DNA from: Eilatimonas milleporae
Lineage (GTDB): Bacteria > Pseudomonadota > Alphaproteobacteria > Sphingomonadales > Kordiimonadaceae
Length of the DNA: 64,000 bases
Assembly: GCF_003688555.1 (NCBI RefSeq)
Contig: NZ_REFR01000009.1
Span: forward strand, 124,001 to 188,000
Direction: 5' to 3'
Translations under genes and position numbers: made by a program
In this document: positions 45,739 to 54,837 of the stretch, one piece after another
How positions within the stretch are numbered: position 1 is the stretch's first letter
How the letters are laid out: each line of letters opens with the position of its first letter
The notes under the pieces: model-generated
Told to the model about the DNA's origin: nothing
The model's database searches: none
Seen by the model: the letters and a program-made list of their open reading frames with translations, nothing else

Positions 45739-46646
45739 CCGGCGGTTTCGCCAAGACGGCGGGCACGCGCCTGAAGGCGGGGGCTAACATTGTCGCCGAT
45801 CCGGCGAAATTCGGCTAGCGCGTCGCAGGCTTCGGTATTGCTGTCAAGCTGGATCAGGGCATCCGCCAGTTCCACCAGCGCATCGCCGCGCTTTTCATGG
45901 TCCGGATGGTCGTCGATCACGGACAGAAGATGCCGCGCTGCCTGCGCGGGACGGCCCTGACGCAGCTCCACACGGCCCATCCAGTATTTTGCATTGCCGG
46001 TCAACTCGCCCGTCGGGTGAGCCTCGAGAAACAGGCCAAGCGCTTTTTGCGCCCGGTCCAGATCGTTGCTGCGGACAAAGCCGAAGGCATATTGATACCG
46101 GGCTTCCATATTGCCGTCCGGCAGGGCCACGGGCGCATTTTCCGGCACTGCGGGCGCGGCGGTGGGCGGCGATGCTGCCGTTGCCCCGGCAGCGGTTCCG
46201 GATGCCGCATCCGGTTCGGCGTCATCGGCCGGGGGCGCGGTGGTCCGCAGGGCCATCACCGCCTGCTCCGTACGGGACAAGGCATTGCTGACACGGCGCT
46301 GATCGAATTCAAGCTTTTCCAGACGCCCAGTCAGGTCACGCATCTGCCGCTCCACCGCGCCGACCTGGACCGCAAGATCGGCCAGCAGGCGACGGGTGTC
46401 GGCCGCGCCCGAACCGGTTGCGGCGGGGGCGTCCGGCAGAGGGGCCGCGGGCTCGCCTTCCGTGCCGAAAACACGCCTCTGCAAGGCACGCAACTGACGC
46501 TCAATGCGGTCAATACGGCGGTCCAGGTCGCGGCCCTGCGCCGACACATCGTCGCCCGTGACCATTGTCAGGGTGACCAACGCGGCGCAGGACGCAGCGA
46601 TCATGAAAACATATCGCGGACGGAAAAAGACTTTGTCACGGCTCAC
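45726..46646 (-). CDS. cpoB: Cell division coordinator CpoB (YbgF)
   Basis: A 306-aa periplasmic protein of the Tol-Pal system that coordinates outer-membrane constriction with peptidoglycan synthesis. GTG 46646 is chosen: GGGAGA lies five bases upstream and it yields a signal peptide (YVFMIAASCAALVTLTMV). An N-terminal coiled coil (LDRRIDRIERQLRALQRRV; DLTGRLEKLEFDQRRV) is followed by an Ala/Pro linker and three TPR units (YQYAFGFVRSNDLDRAQKAL onward). The frame to 46751 is non-coding. Confidence 0.92.
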   Translation of the reverse strand: MSRDKVFFRPRYVFMIAASCAALVTLTMVTGDDVSAQGRDLDRRIDRIERQLRALQRRVFGTEGEPAAPLPDAPAATGSGAADTRRLLADLAVQVGAVERQMRDLTGRLEKLEFDQRRVSNALSRTEQAVMALRTTAPPADDAEPDAASGTAAGATAASPPTAAPAVPENAPVALPDGNMEARYQYAFGFVRSNDLDRAQKALGLFLEAHPTGELTGNAKYWMGRVELRQGRPAQAARHLLSVIDDHPDHEKRGDALVELADALIQLDSNTEACDALAEFRRIGDNVSPRLQARARRLGETAGCRT

Positions 46647-47013
46647 GGTACTCTCCCTGTCGTCTTTGCGGTTGCCCGCTGTACCGGTGCACTGACATGG
46701 CGATCCCATCGCCCCGCAGACACCGGCACCGTGGATACCCGGCATATACAAATGTTTACACAGCCAAAATCTTTACATCGTCCCTGCCGAACCATGACCG
46801 GAAACATTTTGCCGCGACCCGGTTGTCCCCACTACCGGAATGCCGGATCTTCAGGCCGGCAGGCAAATCAGATGGCTGTCGGCAATACTCAAACCGCCTT
46901 ATAGAGGCTGAGCATATTTGTAATACTGGGCACAATAATGGCCATATTCATAAATGCGAAAACCCCGCCCCGGCAAGACCGGAGCGGGGCCTGATCAAGA
47001 CGAACGCTGCGCT
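46647..47013. other. 367-base intergenic region between cpoB and pal
   Basis: No gene is seen. It holds the pal terminator at 46959-46990. The remainder, AT-rich between about 46890 and 46960, should contain the cpoB-tilS promoter, but no clear hexamer pair stands out. Confidence 0.5.
46959..46990 (-). terminator. Intrinsic terminator of pal
   Basis: On the minus strand an 11-base stem CCCCGCTCCGG/CCGGGGCGGGG (one wobble) with a 5-base loop is followed by TTTTCGC. It begins about 25 bases after the pal stop and isolates pal from cpoB. Confidence 0.8.
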
Positions 47014-47565
47014 TTACTCGACGACCAGAACGCCGCGGCGGTTCTGGCGCCAGTATTGTTCGCTGTTGCCGACAACGGCCGGACGTTCCTTGCCGTAGGA
47101 TATAGTGCCAAGACGGCTGGACGGCACACCCAGAGCGACCAGATAATTCTTTACCGCATTGGCCCGGCGCTCGCCCAGGGCCAGATTGTATTCGCGGGTT
47201 CCACGCTCGTCACAATGCCCTTCGATGGTCACGCGCTGACGGGGGAAATGGTTCAGCCAATCGGCCTGCTTGCGCAATACATCGCGGGAGCGGGCGGTCA
47301 GTTCTGAACTGTCATAATCAAAGAAGATACGATCACCGGCATAGGCCGTCAGGCTTTCCTGATCGGCCGTCCCATACGGGTCCACCTGATCCTGGATCAC
47401 CTGATCCTGATCGACACTGTCCGGGCGACCGGATTCGGTCTCACCCTGGTCAATCTCCGTGTCGACGGTTTCTGTTTCCGGTTCCGGCGTTTGGCTGCAG
47501 GCGGCCAGCAGCAGGGTCGCAATGGTTATAAAGGCAAATTTCGAGCCCAGGCGCTTGGACGTCAT
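47014..47565 (-). CDS. pal: Peptidoglycan-associated lipoprotein
   Basis: A 183-aa outer-membrane lipoprotein of the Tol-Pal system. ATG 47565 with GGAGGGAG upstream gives a lipoprotein signal ending LLLAAC. An acidic linker rich in Glu, Asp and Gln (including QDQVIQDQVD) leads to the OmpA-like domain: FFDYDSSELTARSRDVL, TIEGHCDERGTREYNLALG and RRANAVKNYLVALG. No tolQRAB genes are visible upstream, where a LysE gene lies instead. Confidence 0.95.
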   Translation of the reverse strand: MTSKRLGSKFAFITIATLLLAACSQTPEPETETVDTEIDQGETESGRPDSVDQDQVIQDQVDPYGTADQESLTAYAGDRIFFDYDSSELTARSRDVLRKQADWLNHFPRQRVTIEGHCDERGTREYNLALGERRANAVKNYLVALGVPSSRLGTISYGKERPAVVGNSEQYWRQNRRGVLVVE

Positions 47566-47689
47566 GCTTGCTCCCTCCAACAGATCGGGTCGCATCAAGG
47601 TAATTACAGACCCAAAGGACCATTATCATTACGCGCGGAAACCCTTGAAGCCCCTGGTAGACAGGCTTCCGCACAGTGGCGTCGCGGCA

Positions 47690-47718
47690 ACTATACTGCC
47701 CGACTCCGCAAGGATCAA
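47690..47718 (-). promoter_or_regulatory. pal promoter
   Basis: On the minus strand TTGATC (47718-47713), exactly 17 bases, then TATAGT (47695-47690): a good sigma-70 type promoter about 125 bases before the pal ATG. Confidence 0.6.
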
Positions 47719-47864
47719 GCACGCAGGGGCGGCAAAAATCCAAGCAATGCCAAGAACTTTCATAGAATTGTCATTAGATATATTCCACAGGGCCGGTGGA
47801 TTGCCCCATAAGCACGCACCCAGGGGCCCTTACGGGACCAACCCCAAAGCATCATTTCCGACTG

Positions 47865-47885
47865 CCGGACCGGTCAACGGTCCGG
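47865..47885 (-). terminator. Hairpin after the LysE gene
   Basis: Perfect 8-base stem CCGGACCG/CGGTCCGG with a 5-base loop, 14 bases beyond the stop codon. There is no T-run, so termination is probable but not certain. Confidence 0.45.
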
Positions 47886-47899
47886 GGAGACCCACAAGG

Positions 47900-48565
47900 T
47901 CACACCGGTATGTGGAAGAAGACACTGAGGGCCGCGGCACCGGCGAAAAGCCCGATCAAAACGGCGGACCCCCGGTTCAACCGCAGCAGAAGTTCGTCAT
48001 TGATCCGGCCGCGCAGTGAAAGGCCGATGCCCGACAGACAGACCCACCAGACCGCAGCCCCGAGAAAAACCCCAAGGACAAGGCCGCTGGCATCCATGAA
48101 CGGATGACCGCTGTCCGCTCCCAGGTCGCCGATACCCGCCGCCGTGTAAAAGGCCAGCAGGCCGAAAAAGACCCCAGGATTGGTCAATGTGATCATGAAA
48201 CAGGCCACCGTGCTGCGAAAAACCCCACCCTTCAGCGGGCGCATCCGGTCCACCGTTTCCATATGCGGGTGGGCCCGCCAGATATAAACGGCAAGCCCCC
48301 CCATGATCGCGGCGCCGAGGATTTTCAGGACAAGGACGTGGGTGTCGATAATGTCGTGCACGAAGTTCAGACCGAATGCGGCCAGACCGGCGTAAAAGGC
48401 ATCGCCCAATGCGGCGCCAAGACCGATGACCACACCGTGCCGGGCCCGGCCGAACAGGGTACGTTGCAGCACCACGATATTGACGGGCCCGAAAGGCGCG
48501 GACAGGGCAAAACCGAACGCCAGCCCCCACAGCATATATCCCACCCAGTCGATCATACCCGTCAT
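47900..48565 (-). CDS. LysE/RhtB family amino-acid exporter
   Basis: A 221-aa inner-membrane protein with about six helices. The LysE/RhtB pattern is visible in LAFGFALSAPFGPVNIVVLQ, GVVIGLGAALGDAFYAGLAA and FMITLTNPGVFFGLLAFY. Family members export amino acids or related metabolites by proton exchange; the substrate is unknown. Confidence 0.85.
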   Translation of the reverse strand: MTGMIDWVGYMLWGLAFGFALSAPFGPVNIVVLQRTLFGRARHGVVIGLGAALGDAFYAGLAAFGLNFVHDIIDTHVLVLKILGAAIMGGLAVYIWRAHPHMETVDRMRPLKGGVFRSTVACFMITLTNPGVFFGLLAFYTAAGIGDLGADSGHPFMDASGLVLGVFLGAAVWWVCLSGIGLSLRGRINDELLLRLNRGSAVLIGLFAGAAALSVFFHIPV

Positions 48566-48966
48566 CCCGTTACCGGAACACCGTCAGGACATGTGGCGAA
48601 CCATGGCAGCCGCCGCGCAAATAAAGAGTGGCATCGGTCGCGGTTCCTCGCCACAAGGGCCGGCAGGCTGACAGCACAGTCATTGCGGAAAAGGCACATG
48701 GGAATCCTTTACACCCGGTGCGGCACATTTGGAGCAATATGGCCGCCCTGTATGACGGGTCTTCTCTGTACGGGTCTTGGGGTATCTGTGTATGCGGCTG
48801 TTGTAGCCAAGAGACCGGGCCGGGCACAAGCACAGCCTGCGAGGCAGGCGCGATTGTCCCGAAGTCCCTTGACCCCGACGGAAAACTGGCCCATGTGAAC
48901 CCTAATAACGGACCAATTTTGTCCTGATTTAACCCATGTATTCTTTCCCCTGATATGAGGCCTGCC
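48566..48966. other. 401-base divergent region between LysE and ygfZ
   Basis: No conserved gene is recognised. It should contain promoters for both flanking genes; AT-rich DNA lies at 48900-48960 just before ygfZ. A near-duplicate 'acgggtctt' element occurs at 48758-48766 and 48779-48787. A small cysteine-rich frame (48739-48927) is listed separately with low confidence. Confidence 0.4.
48739..48927 (+). CDS. Doubtful small Cys-rich open frame
   Basis: A 62-codon frame starting at ATG 48739, with GGAG four bases upstream, encodes MAALYDGSSLYGSWGICVCG followed by CCSQ and one later Cys: five cysteines in all. It has no recognised relatives, no leader-like motif and no signal peptide. Its codons include a DNA near-repeat (acgggtctt twice). 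It may be a chance frame; the good ribosome binding site is the only argument for it. Confidence 0.18.
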   Translation: MAALYDGSSLYGSWGICVCGCCSQETGPGTSTACEAGAIVPKSLDPDGKLAHVNPNNGPILS

Positions 48967-49782
48967 ATGCCGTTCCAGTGTCTTCCCCTTGACGACCGCG
49001 CCGTCCTGCGTCTGAGCGGGCCGGAAACCAGACCCTTCATAGACGGCCTGATCACCAATGACGTCCCGCAGGCCGACGATACGCACGCCGTATACGCCGG
49101 CCTGCTGACACCGCAAGGGAAAGTGCTGTTCGATCTGATTTTGCTGAGTGACGGTGCGGACCTGCTGCTTGACGCGGAAGCCTCCCGCCTCGACGACCTG
49201 ATCCGTAAACTGACGCTGTACAAATTGCGGGCCGAGGTGGACATTGTTGACGAACGCGACCGTATGGGCGTGTGCGCCCTGTGGGACAACGGTACGTCCG
49301 GCACGGACAGTGCGGTGGACGGCCTGACCGTTGCGGACCCGCGCGCCGCCGCACTGGGCAAGCGCTGGTATGGTCCCAAGGACAGCCAGCCGGCAGGCAC
49401 GGCGCTCGCGCGCGAAACCTATGACGCGAAACGGCTGTCCCTTGGCATTCCATCCGGCAGTTCGGAGTTGAAAACGGAAAAGGATTTCTGGCTGGAGACG
49501 AACGCAGAAGTCCTGAACGGGGTTTCCTTTGAAAAAGGCTGTTATGTGGGCCAGGAGCTGACAGCCCGCATGAAACACCGCACCAGCCTGAAAAAATGTC
49601 TGGTGCCGATGGTGCCGCAAGGGGGCATGCCATCCCCCGGAGCCGCCATCGTCACCGCCGAAGGCAAGGCCGCGGGCGACGTGCGCGCTGCCGCTGACGG
49701 GGCGGTACTGGCCCTGCTGCGGCTGGAACACCGGGAAGCGGAGCTTAACGCGGACGGCATTGCCCTGAGACCTTCCCTTTAA
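48967..49782 (+). CDS. ygfZ: Folate-binding protein YgfZ (Fe-S cluster assembly/repair factor)
   Basis: A 271-aa GcvT-fold protein that supports assembly or repair of certain Fe-S enzymes in a folate-dependent way. The diagnostic motif KGCYVGQELTARMKHR, with the conserved Cys, is at residues ~190-205. It is preceded by the GcvT-like FIDGLITNDV and LTPQGKVLFDLIL strands. ATG 48967 is chosen for GAGG six bases upstream; ATG 48955 is the alternative. Confidence 0.9.
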   Translation: MPFQCLPLDDRAVLRLSGPETRPFIDGLITNDVPQADDTHAVYAGLLTPQGKVLFDLILLSDGADLLLDAEASRLDDLIRKLTLYKLRAEVDIVDERDRMGVCALWDNGTSGTDSAVDGLTVADPRAAALGKRWYGPKDSQPAGTALARETYDAKRLSLGIPSGSSELKTEKDFWLETNAEVLNGVSFEKGCYVGQELTARMKHRTSLKKCLVPMVPQGGMPSPGAAIVTAEGKAAGDVRAAADGAVLALLRLEHREAELNADGIALRPSL

Positions 49783-49858
49783 CGCAGCCTTCTGAAGCAC
49801 GGACCGAAAACACACGCCCCGATCATCCGCCCAGGCCTGTGTGTCTAAAGTGCAGTGC

Positions 49859-49891
49859 CTTGCACCGCCCGCCAGGGCCGCGCGGTGCAAG
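49859..49891. terminator. Bidirectional hairpin between ygfZ and ppdK
   Basis: Perfect 10-base arms CTTGCACCGC and GCGGTGCAAG around a 13-base loop, placed between the two convergent stop codons. No T-run follows on either strand. Confidence 0.5.
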
Positions 49892-49953
49892 TACCTGACC
49901 GGGCGCCTATCCAAACATCTGGCGGAGGCCGGTTTCTCAGGGTCGGATGAAAA

Positions 49954-52638
49954 CTATCCCTGTTTTTCAGCGGCAATGGCGGCCTGTGCCGCCGCCAGAC
50001 GGGCAATCGGCACCCGGAAGGGCGAGCAGGATACATAATCCAGCCCCAGTCCCTCGCAGAAGGTGATGGAGGCCGGATCGCCGCCATGCTCGCCGCAAAT
50101 GCCGATTTTCAGGTCCGGCTTGACGGCACGGCCCTTGTCCGCGCCCATGGACACCAGCGTGCCGACCCCGTCCACATCCAGCGACACAAAGGGGTCCTGC
50201 GGGAAAATGTCCATTTTGACATAAGGGTCCAGGAACCGGCTGGCGTCATCGCGGCTGATGCCGATGGTCGTCTGCGTCAGATCGTTGGTGCCGAAGGAGA
50301 AGAAATCGGCCGCACCCGCGATGCGATCGGCGCAGATGGCCGCGCGCGGCAGTTCGATCATGGTGCCGACCTTATAGGGCACGGAGGTTCCCTTTTCGCG
50401 GAAAACGGCCTCGGCCACGGCTTCCACATGGCCGCGCAGGATGGACAGTTCCTTCTCGGTGGCGACCAGGGGAATCATGATTTCCGGTTCAACCGGATCG
50501 CCGTCGCCGGTGGTGACGGCGATCGCGGCCTCGAAAATGGCGCGGGCCTGCATTTCATATATCTCGGGATAGGTGATGCCCAGGCGGCACCCCCGGTGAC
50601 CCAGCATGGGGTTGAATTCGGACAGGTCCTCGGCCCGGTCCTTCAGGGCCTTGGCGTCCACGCCCATGGCAGCGGCCACTTCGGCGAATTCACTGTCCTC
50701 GCGCGGCAAGAATTCATGCAGGGGTGGGTCCAGCAGGCGGATGGTGACCGGCAGGCCGGACATCTCGCGGAAAATCCCCTCAAAATCGTCCCGCTGCATG
50801 GGCAACAGTTTGGCCAGGGCCTCTTCCCGCCCGGCCCGGTCGTCGGCCAGGATCATCTGACGGACGGCAACGATGCGGTTGTCATCGAAAAACATATGTT
50901 CCGTCCGGCACAGGCCGATGCCCTCGGCGCCGAATTCACGGGCGGTTTTCGAATCAGGCGGCGTGTCGGCATTGGTCCGCACCCGCAGCCGGCGGTACGT
51001 ATCGGCCCAGCGCATCAGGGTGGCGAAATCGCCGGCCAGTTCCGGTTGAAGGGTTTTGACCTCGCCCACGAAAACCTCGCCCGACGACCCGTCCAGCGTG
51101 ATGACATCGCCCTCGGCAATCTGGCGGCCGCCGCAGGTCATCACCCCGGCCTTGGCATCGATGCGGATCTGCCCGGCACCGGAGACACAGGGGCGTCCCA
51201 TCCCGCGCGCCACCACCGCCGCATGGCTGGTCATGCCGCCACGCGCCGTCAGCACACCCTCGGCGGCATGCATGCCGTGGATATCCTCGGGGCTGGTTTC
51301 CACCCGGCACAGGATGACCCGGTCGCCGGCCTTGGCGCGGCGCTCGGCCTCGTCCGCGTCAAACACCACACTGCCGGACGCCGCACCGGGCGATGCGGGC
51401 AAGCCACGCGTCAGCAGATCGCGCGGGGCATCGGGGTCGAGGGTCGGGTGCAACAACTGGTCAAGGGCGGCGGGCTCCACCCGCGTGACGGCGGTTTTTT
51501 CATCGATCAGCCCTTCGGACGCCAGATCGACGGCGATTTTCAGGGCGGCTTTCGCCGTGCGCTTGCCGCTGCGGGTCTGCAACATCCACAGCTTGCCGCG
51601 CTGGACGGTGAATTCGATGTCCTGCATGTCGCGGTAATGGGTTTCCAGCCGCACGAACACATCACTGAGCTGGGAAAAGACATCAGGCATGCTTTCTTCC
51701 ATGGACGGCCCCGCATTGCCGCCGGCATGGTTGGCGTTTTCCCGCGCGGCTTTCGTCAGATGCTGCGGCGTCCGGATACCGGCCACCACATCCTCGCCCT
51801 GCGCGTTGATGAGATATTCGCCGTAAATCGCATGTTCGCCCGTGGCCGGATTGCGGGTAAAGGCAACGCCGGTCGCCGATGTGTCACCCATATTGCCGAA
51901 CACCATGGCCTGCACATTGACCGCCGTGCCCCAATCCTCGGGAATGGCGTGAAGACGGCGGTAAGTTTTCGCCCGGTCGATCCTCCAGCTGCCGAAAACG
52001 GCACCGATGGCCCCCCAGAGCTGTTCGCCCACATCCTGCGGGAAGGGATGGCCCAGCACCTCGGCCACCTTGTCCTTGAACCGCCCGGCGAGGATTTTCC
52101 AGTCCTCGGCCTGCAGTTCGGTGTCCAGATCCTGACCGCGTTCCTCCTTGTGGATTTCGATCAGTTCCTCGAAATGATGGTGGTCGACGCCGAGGACAAC
52201 GTCGCCATACATCTGGATAAAACGGCGGTAGCTGTCCCAGGCGAAGCGGTCATCGCCGCTTTGCCGCGCCAGACCCTGCACCGTTTCATCGTTGAGGCCG
52301 AGATTGAGGACCGTGTCCATCATGCCGGGCATGGACACCCGCGCACCCGAGCGTACGGATACCAGAAGCGGATTGTCGGTATCGCCGAACGCCGCGCCGA
52401 CGCTTGTCTCAACCGCCTTGAGGGTACCGTCCACGTCCGCGCGCAGAGAGCCAGGATACTGGCGGTCATGGTCGTAATAATAGGTGCAGACTTCGGTCGT
52501 GATGGTAAAGCCCGGCGGCACCGGCAGGCCAAGCGCGGCCATTTCCGCCAGATTGGCCCCCTTGCCACCCAGAAGTTCCTTCATGTCGGCGCGGCCTTCC
52601 GCCGAACCGTCACCGAAACGGTACACCCATTGGCCCAT
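49954..52638 (-). CDS. ppdK: Pyruvate, phosphate dikinase
   Basis: An 894-aa enzyme that interconverts pyruvate, ATP and phosphate with PEP, AMP and pyrophosphate. The N-terminal nucleotide domain (LLGGKGANLAEMAALGLPVP), the catalytic-His swivelling domain with GGMTSHAAVVARGMGRPCV, and the PEP barrel with LGHRGCRLGITYPEIYEMQ and the Cys loop GICGEHGGDP are all present. Length is normal. It lies after glyQ-glyS on the same strand, a usual arrangement. It can support gluconeogenesis. Confidence 0.96.
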   Translation of the reverse strand: MGQWVYRFGDGSAEGRADMKELLGGKGANLAEMAALGLPVPPGFTITTEVCTYYYDHDRQYPGSLRADVDGTLKAVETSVGAAFGDTDNPLLVSVRSGARVSMPGMMDTVLNLGLNDETVQGLARQSGDDRFAWDSYRRFIQMYGDVVLGVDHHHFEELIEIHKEERGQDLDTELQAEDWKILAGRFKDKVAEVLGHPFPQDVGEQLWGAIGAVFGSWRIDRAKTYRRLHAIPEDWGTAVNVQAMVFGNMGDTSATGVAFTRNPATGEHAIYGEYLINAQGEDVVAGIRTPQHLTKAARENANHAGGNAGPSMEESMPDVFSQLSDVFVRLETHYRDMQDIEFTVQRGKLWMLQTRSGKRTAKAALKIAVDLASEGLIDEKTAVTRVEPAALDQLLHPTLDPDAPRDLLTRGLPASPGAASGSVVFDADEAERRAKAGDRVILCRVETSPEDIHGMHAAEGVLTARGGMTSHAAVVARGMGRPCVSGAGQIRIDAKAGVMTCGGRQIAEGDVITLDGSSGEVFVGEVKTLQPELAGDFATLMRWADTYRRLRVRTNADTPPDSKTAREFGAEGIGLCRTEHMFFDDNRIVAVRQMILADDRAGREEALAKLLPMQRDDFEGIFREMSGLPVTIRLLDPPLHEFLPREDSEFAEVAAAMGVDAKALKDRAEDLSEFNPMLGHRGCRLGITYPEIYEMQARAIFEAAIAVTTGDGDPVEPEIMIPLVATEKELSILRGHVEAVAEAVFREKGTSVPYKVGTMIELPRAAICADRIAGAADFFSFGTNDLTQTTIGISRDDASRFLDPYVKMDIFPQDPFVSLDVDGVGTLVSMGADKGRAVKPDLKIGICGEHGGDPASITFCEGLGLDYVSCSPFRVPIARLAAAQAAIAAEKQG

Positions 52639-52703
52639 GCCGTTATCCTCCTGAATCTGTCTGCGCCCTTAATCCGTTTTCGACGCCCCTGATCAGCCCT
52701 AAT

Positions 52704-52741
52704 ATGTCAATTCCGTGACGCCGTCACCCCCGGATTGACAT
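52704..52741. repeat. Nested inverted repeat between glyS and ppdK
   Basis: Outer arms ATGTCAAT (52704-52711) and ATTGACAT (52734-52741) are perfect; inside them GTGAC-GCC-GTCAC (52715-52727) forms a second dyad. It lies in the 121 bases between the glyS stop and the ppdK start. It may end the glyS transcript or act as an operator; both outer arms also contain a TTGACA-like sequence. Confidence 0.4.
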
Positions 52742-52759
52742 GGTGCCGGCGGATCGCCG

Positions 52760-54832
52760 TCATCCTTCAATTTTGCCAAAATCGGCGACATGGTCGATCG
52801 CATCCCGGATCCGCGCCAGGAGACGCAGACGGCGCTGACGCACGTCCGCATCCCCGGCATTGACCGTCACATCGTCAAAAAACCGGTCCGTCGGTGCACG
52901 CAGGGCCGCCAGTACCGCCATGGCGGCAGCGAAATCCTCGGCATCAAGCGCGGCATCCGCGCGCGCCGTTGCCGCCGCCAGGGCGTCGAACAGATCCTCT
53001 TCCGCCGGCTCCATGCCGGCGGGGCGTGTTTCCAGCGGACTGTAGGACGTGCCGTCCTTCTTTTCCTCGATCCTGAGAATATTGGCCGCGCGTTTGTAGC
53101 CGGCGTGCAGGTTTTCCCCGTCATCGGTTTTCAGGAAGGCGTCCAGGGCCGCCACACGGGCCAGAATCCGCACCAGATCGTCGTCCCCCTTGGCGAACAC
53201 GGCATCGATCAGGTCATGGCGCACGCCAAGCTCGCGCTGCTGCACCGTCAGCCGGTCGGCCAGAAAGGCAAGCAGGTCGCCGGTCGGGTCCTCCACCGCA
53301 CCCTTATGGAAAGAGGTCGCCCCTTTCACGATACCGGCCAGCGGCAGCCGCAGACCGTTTTCCGTGATCAGGCGGATAACGCCCAGCGCCGCCCGGCGCA
53401 GCGCGTAAGGGTCCTTGCTGCCCGTCGGCGGCTGACCGATGCCGAAAAAGCCGACGAGGGTATCCAGTTTTTCGGCCAGTGCCACGGCAACACTGACCGG
53501 CGCGGTCGGGCAGGCATCGCCGGGGCCGAGAGGGGCATAATGATCGCGGATGGCATCGGCGACGGCGGCGTCCATGCCTTCCGCCATGGCATAGTAACGA
53601 CCCATGACGCCCTGCACTTCCGGAAATTCATGAACCATGCTGCTGACCAGATCGGCCTTGGCCAGTCCGGCGGCGCTGCGCGCCGTCTCGGGGCGGCAGT
53701 CCGGGATATAGTCGGCCAGCGCCCCGGCCAGTGCGGCCATGCGGTCAACCCGGTCCGCCACGGTGCCAAGCCTGTCATGAAAGACAATATCGGCCAGTTG
53801 CGGCAGACGGGCGGCCAGCGGTGTCTTCAGATCCTGGTCCCAGAAAAACTTGGCGTCCGCCAGCCGGGCCGTCAGAACGCGCTCATTGCCGGCCGTCACC
53901 GCAGTGCCGCCGTCCTTGGGTTCGATATTGGCGACGAAGATGAATTTCGGCGCCAACCTGCCGGTGACGGGATCACGCAGGACAAAATATTTCTGGTCCT
54001 GCCGCATGGTCAGGATCAGCACTTCCTCCGGCACGGTTAGAAAGGCGGGATCGAAACTGCCGATCATCGGCACCGGCCATTCGACAAGGCCGGCAACCTC
54101 CGCCAGCAATGCCTGATCTTCCACCCAGTCCAGCCCGGCGGCAGACGCCAGGGTGCGCGCCGTATCGGCAATCAGCGTCATGCGGCGCCCGGTATCCAGA
54201 ATGACCTTATGGTCCAGAAGCCCGGCTTTATAGCCGTTGAAACCGTCCACCGCGAACGCACCGGGGGCCATGAAACGGTGGCCTTCCGTCCTGTCACCGG
54301 CGGCGATACCGTCGATGTCAAACGGCACGACCGCGCCGTCCAGAAGGCACAGGATGGAGTTTAGCGGCCGCACCCAGCGTAAGGCTTCCATCGTGGCGGA
54401 GGCGCTGCCCCAGCGCTGTGCCTTTGGCCAGGGGAATTTGCGGATAATGGCCGGCAGGATATCGGTCAGCATGTCGGCGGTGGCACGTCCGGGTCGTTCA
54501 ATCACCGCGAACAGAAAAGTGCCTTTCGGCGTTTCCCGTTCCTCGCAGGCATCGCGGGTGATGCCGGCGCCGCGCAGAAATCCTTCGACCGCCTTGTCCG
54601 GTGCATCGGCACGCGGCCCGCGCCGTTCCTCGCGCACATCTGGCGTGGCCGGTGGCAGACCGGTGACCGTCAGCGCCAGACGGCGCGGCGTGACATGGGC
54701 GGCGGCCGCTTCAAACGACAGACCCGCCTCTTTCAGCGCGGCAGTCACCAGACGCTTCAGGTCCTCGGCCGCCCTGGCTTGCATGCGAGCCGGGATTTCC
54801 TCGGACAACAGTTCCAGCAGCAGATCGGGCAT
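52760..54832 (-). CDS. glyS: Glycyl-tRNA synthetase beta subunit
   Basis: A 690-aa subunit of the alpha2beta2 enzyme that charges tRNA-Gly. It begins MPDLLLELLSEEIPARMQAR, the standard start for GlyS, fixing ATG 54832 over the longer frame. Core motifs FPWPKAQRWGSASATMEALR, EVLILTMRQDQKYFVL and DPYALRRAALGVIRL are present, and a C-terminal DALR-type helical domain closes the protein. It follows glyQ by five bases. Confidence 0.95.
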   Translation of the reverse strand: MPDLLLELLSEEIPARMQARAAEDLKRLVTAALKEAGLSFEAAAAHVTPRRLALTVTGLPPATPDVREERRGPRADAPDKAVEGFLRGAGITRDACEERETPKGTFLFAVIERPGRATADMLTDILPAIIRKFPWPKAQRWGSASATMEALRWVRPLNSILCLLDGAVVPFDIDGIAAGDRTEGHRFMAPGAFAVDGFNGYKAGLLDHKVILDTGRRMTLIADTARTLASAAGLDWVEDQALLAEVAGLVEWPVPMIGSFDPAFLTVPEEVLILTMRQDQKYFVLRDPVTGRLAPKFIFVANIEPKDGGTAVTAGNERVLTARLADAKFFWDQDLKTPLAARLPQLADIVFHDRLGTVADRVDRMAALAGALADYIPDCRPETARSAAGLAKADLVSSMVHEFPEVQGVMGRYYAMAEGMDAAVADAIRDHYAPLGPGDACPTAPVSVAVALAEKLDTLVGFFGIGQPPTGSKDPYALRRAALGVIRLITENGLRLPLAGIVKGATSFHKGAVEDPTGDLLAFLADRLTVQQRELGVRHDLIDAVFAKGDDDLVRILARVAALDAFLKTDDGENLHAGYKRAANILRIEEKKDGTSYSPLETRPAGMEPAEEDLFDALAAATARADAALDAEDFAAAMAVLAALRAPTDRFFDDVTVNAGDADVRQRRLRLLARIRDAIDHVADFGKIEG

Positions 54833-54837
54833 GGCCT

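Larger units (their letters stand above)
47566..47899. other. 334-base intergenic region between LysE and pal
   Basis: No gene is seen. It contains the pal promoter (47690-47718) and a hairpin after the LysE gene (47865-47885), both annotated separately. Confidence 0.6.

Noticed and set aside
50086-52692. 868-codon plus-strand open frame opposite ppdK
   Set aside because: Antisense shadow of ppdK without recognisable motifs.
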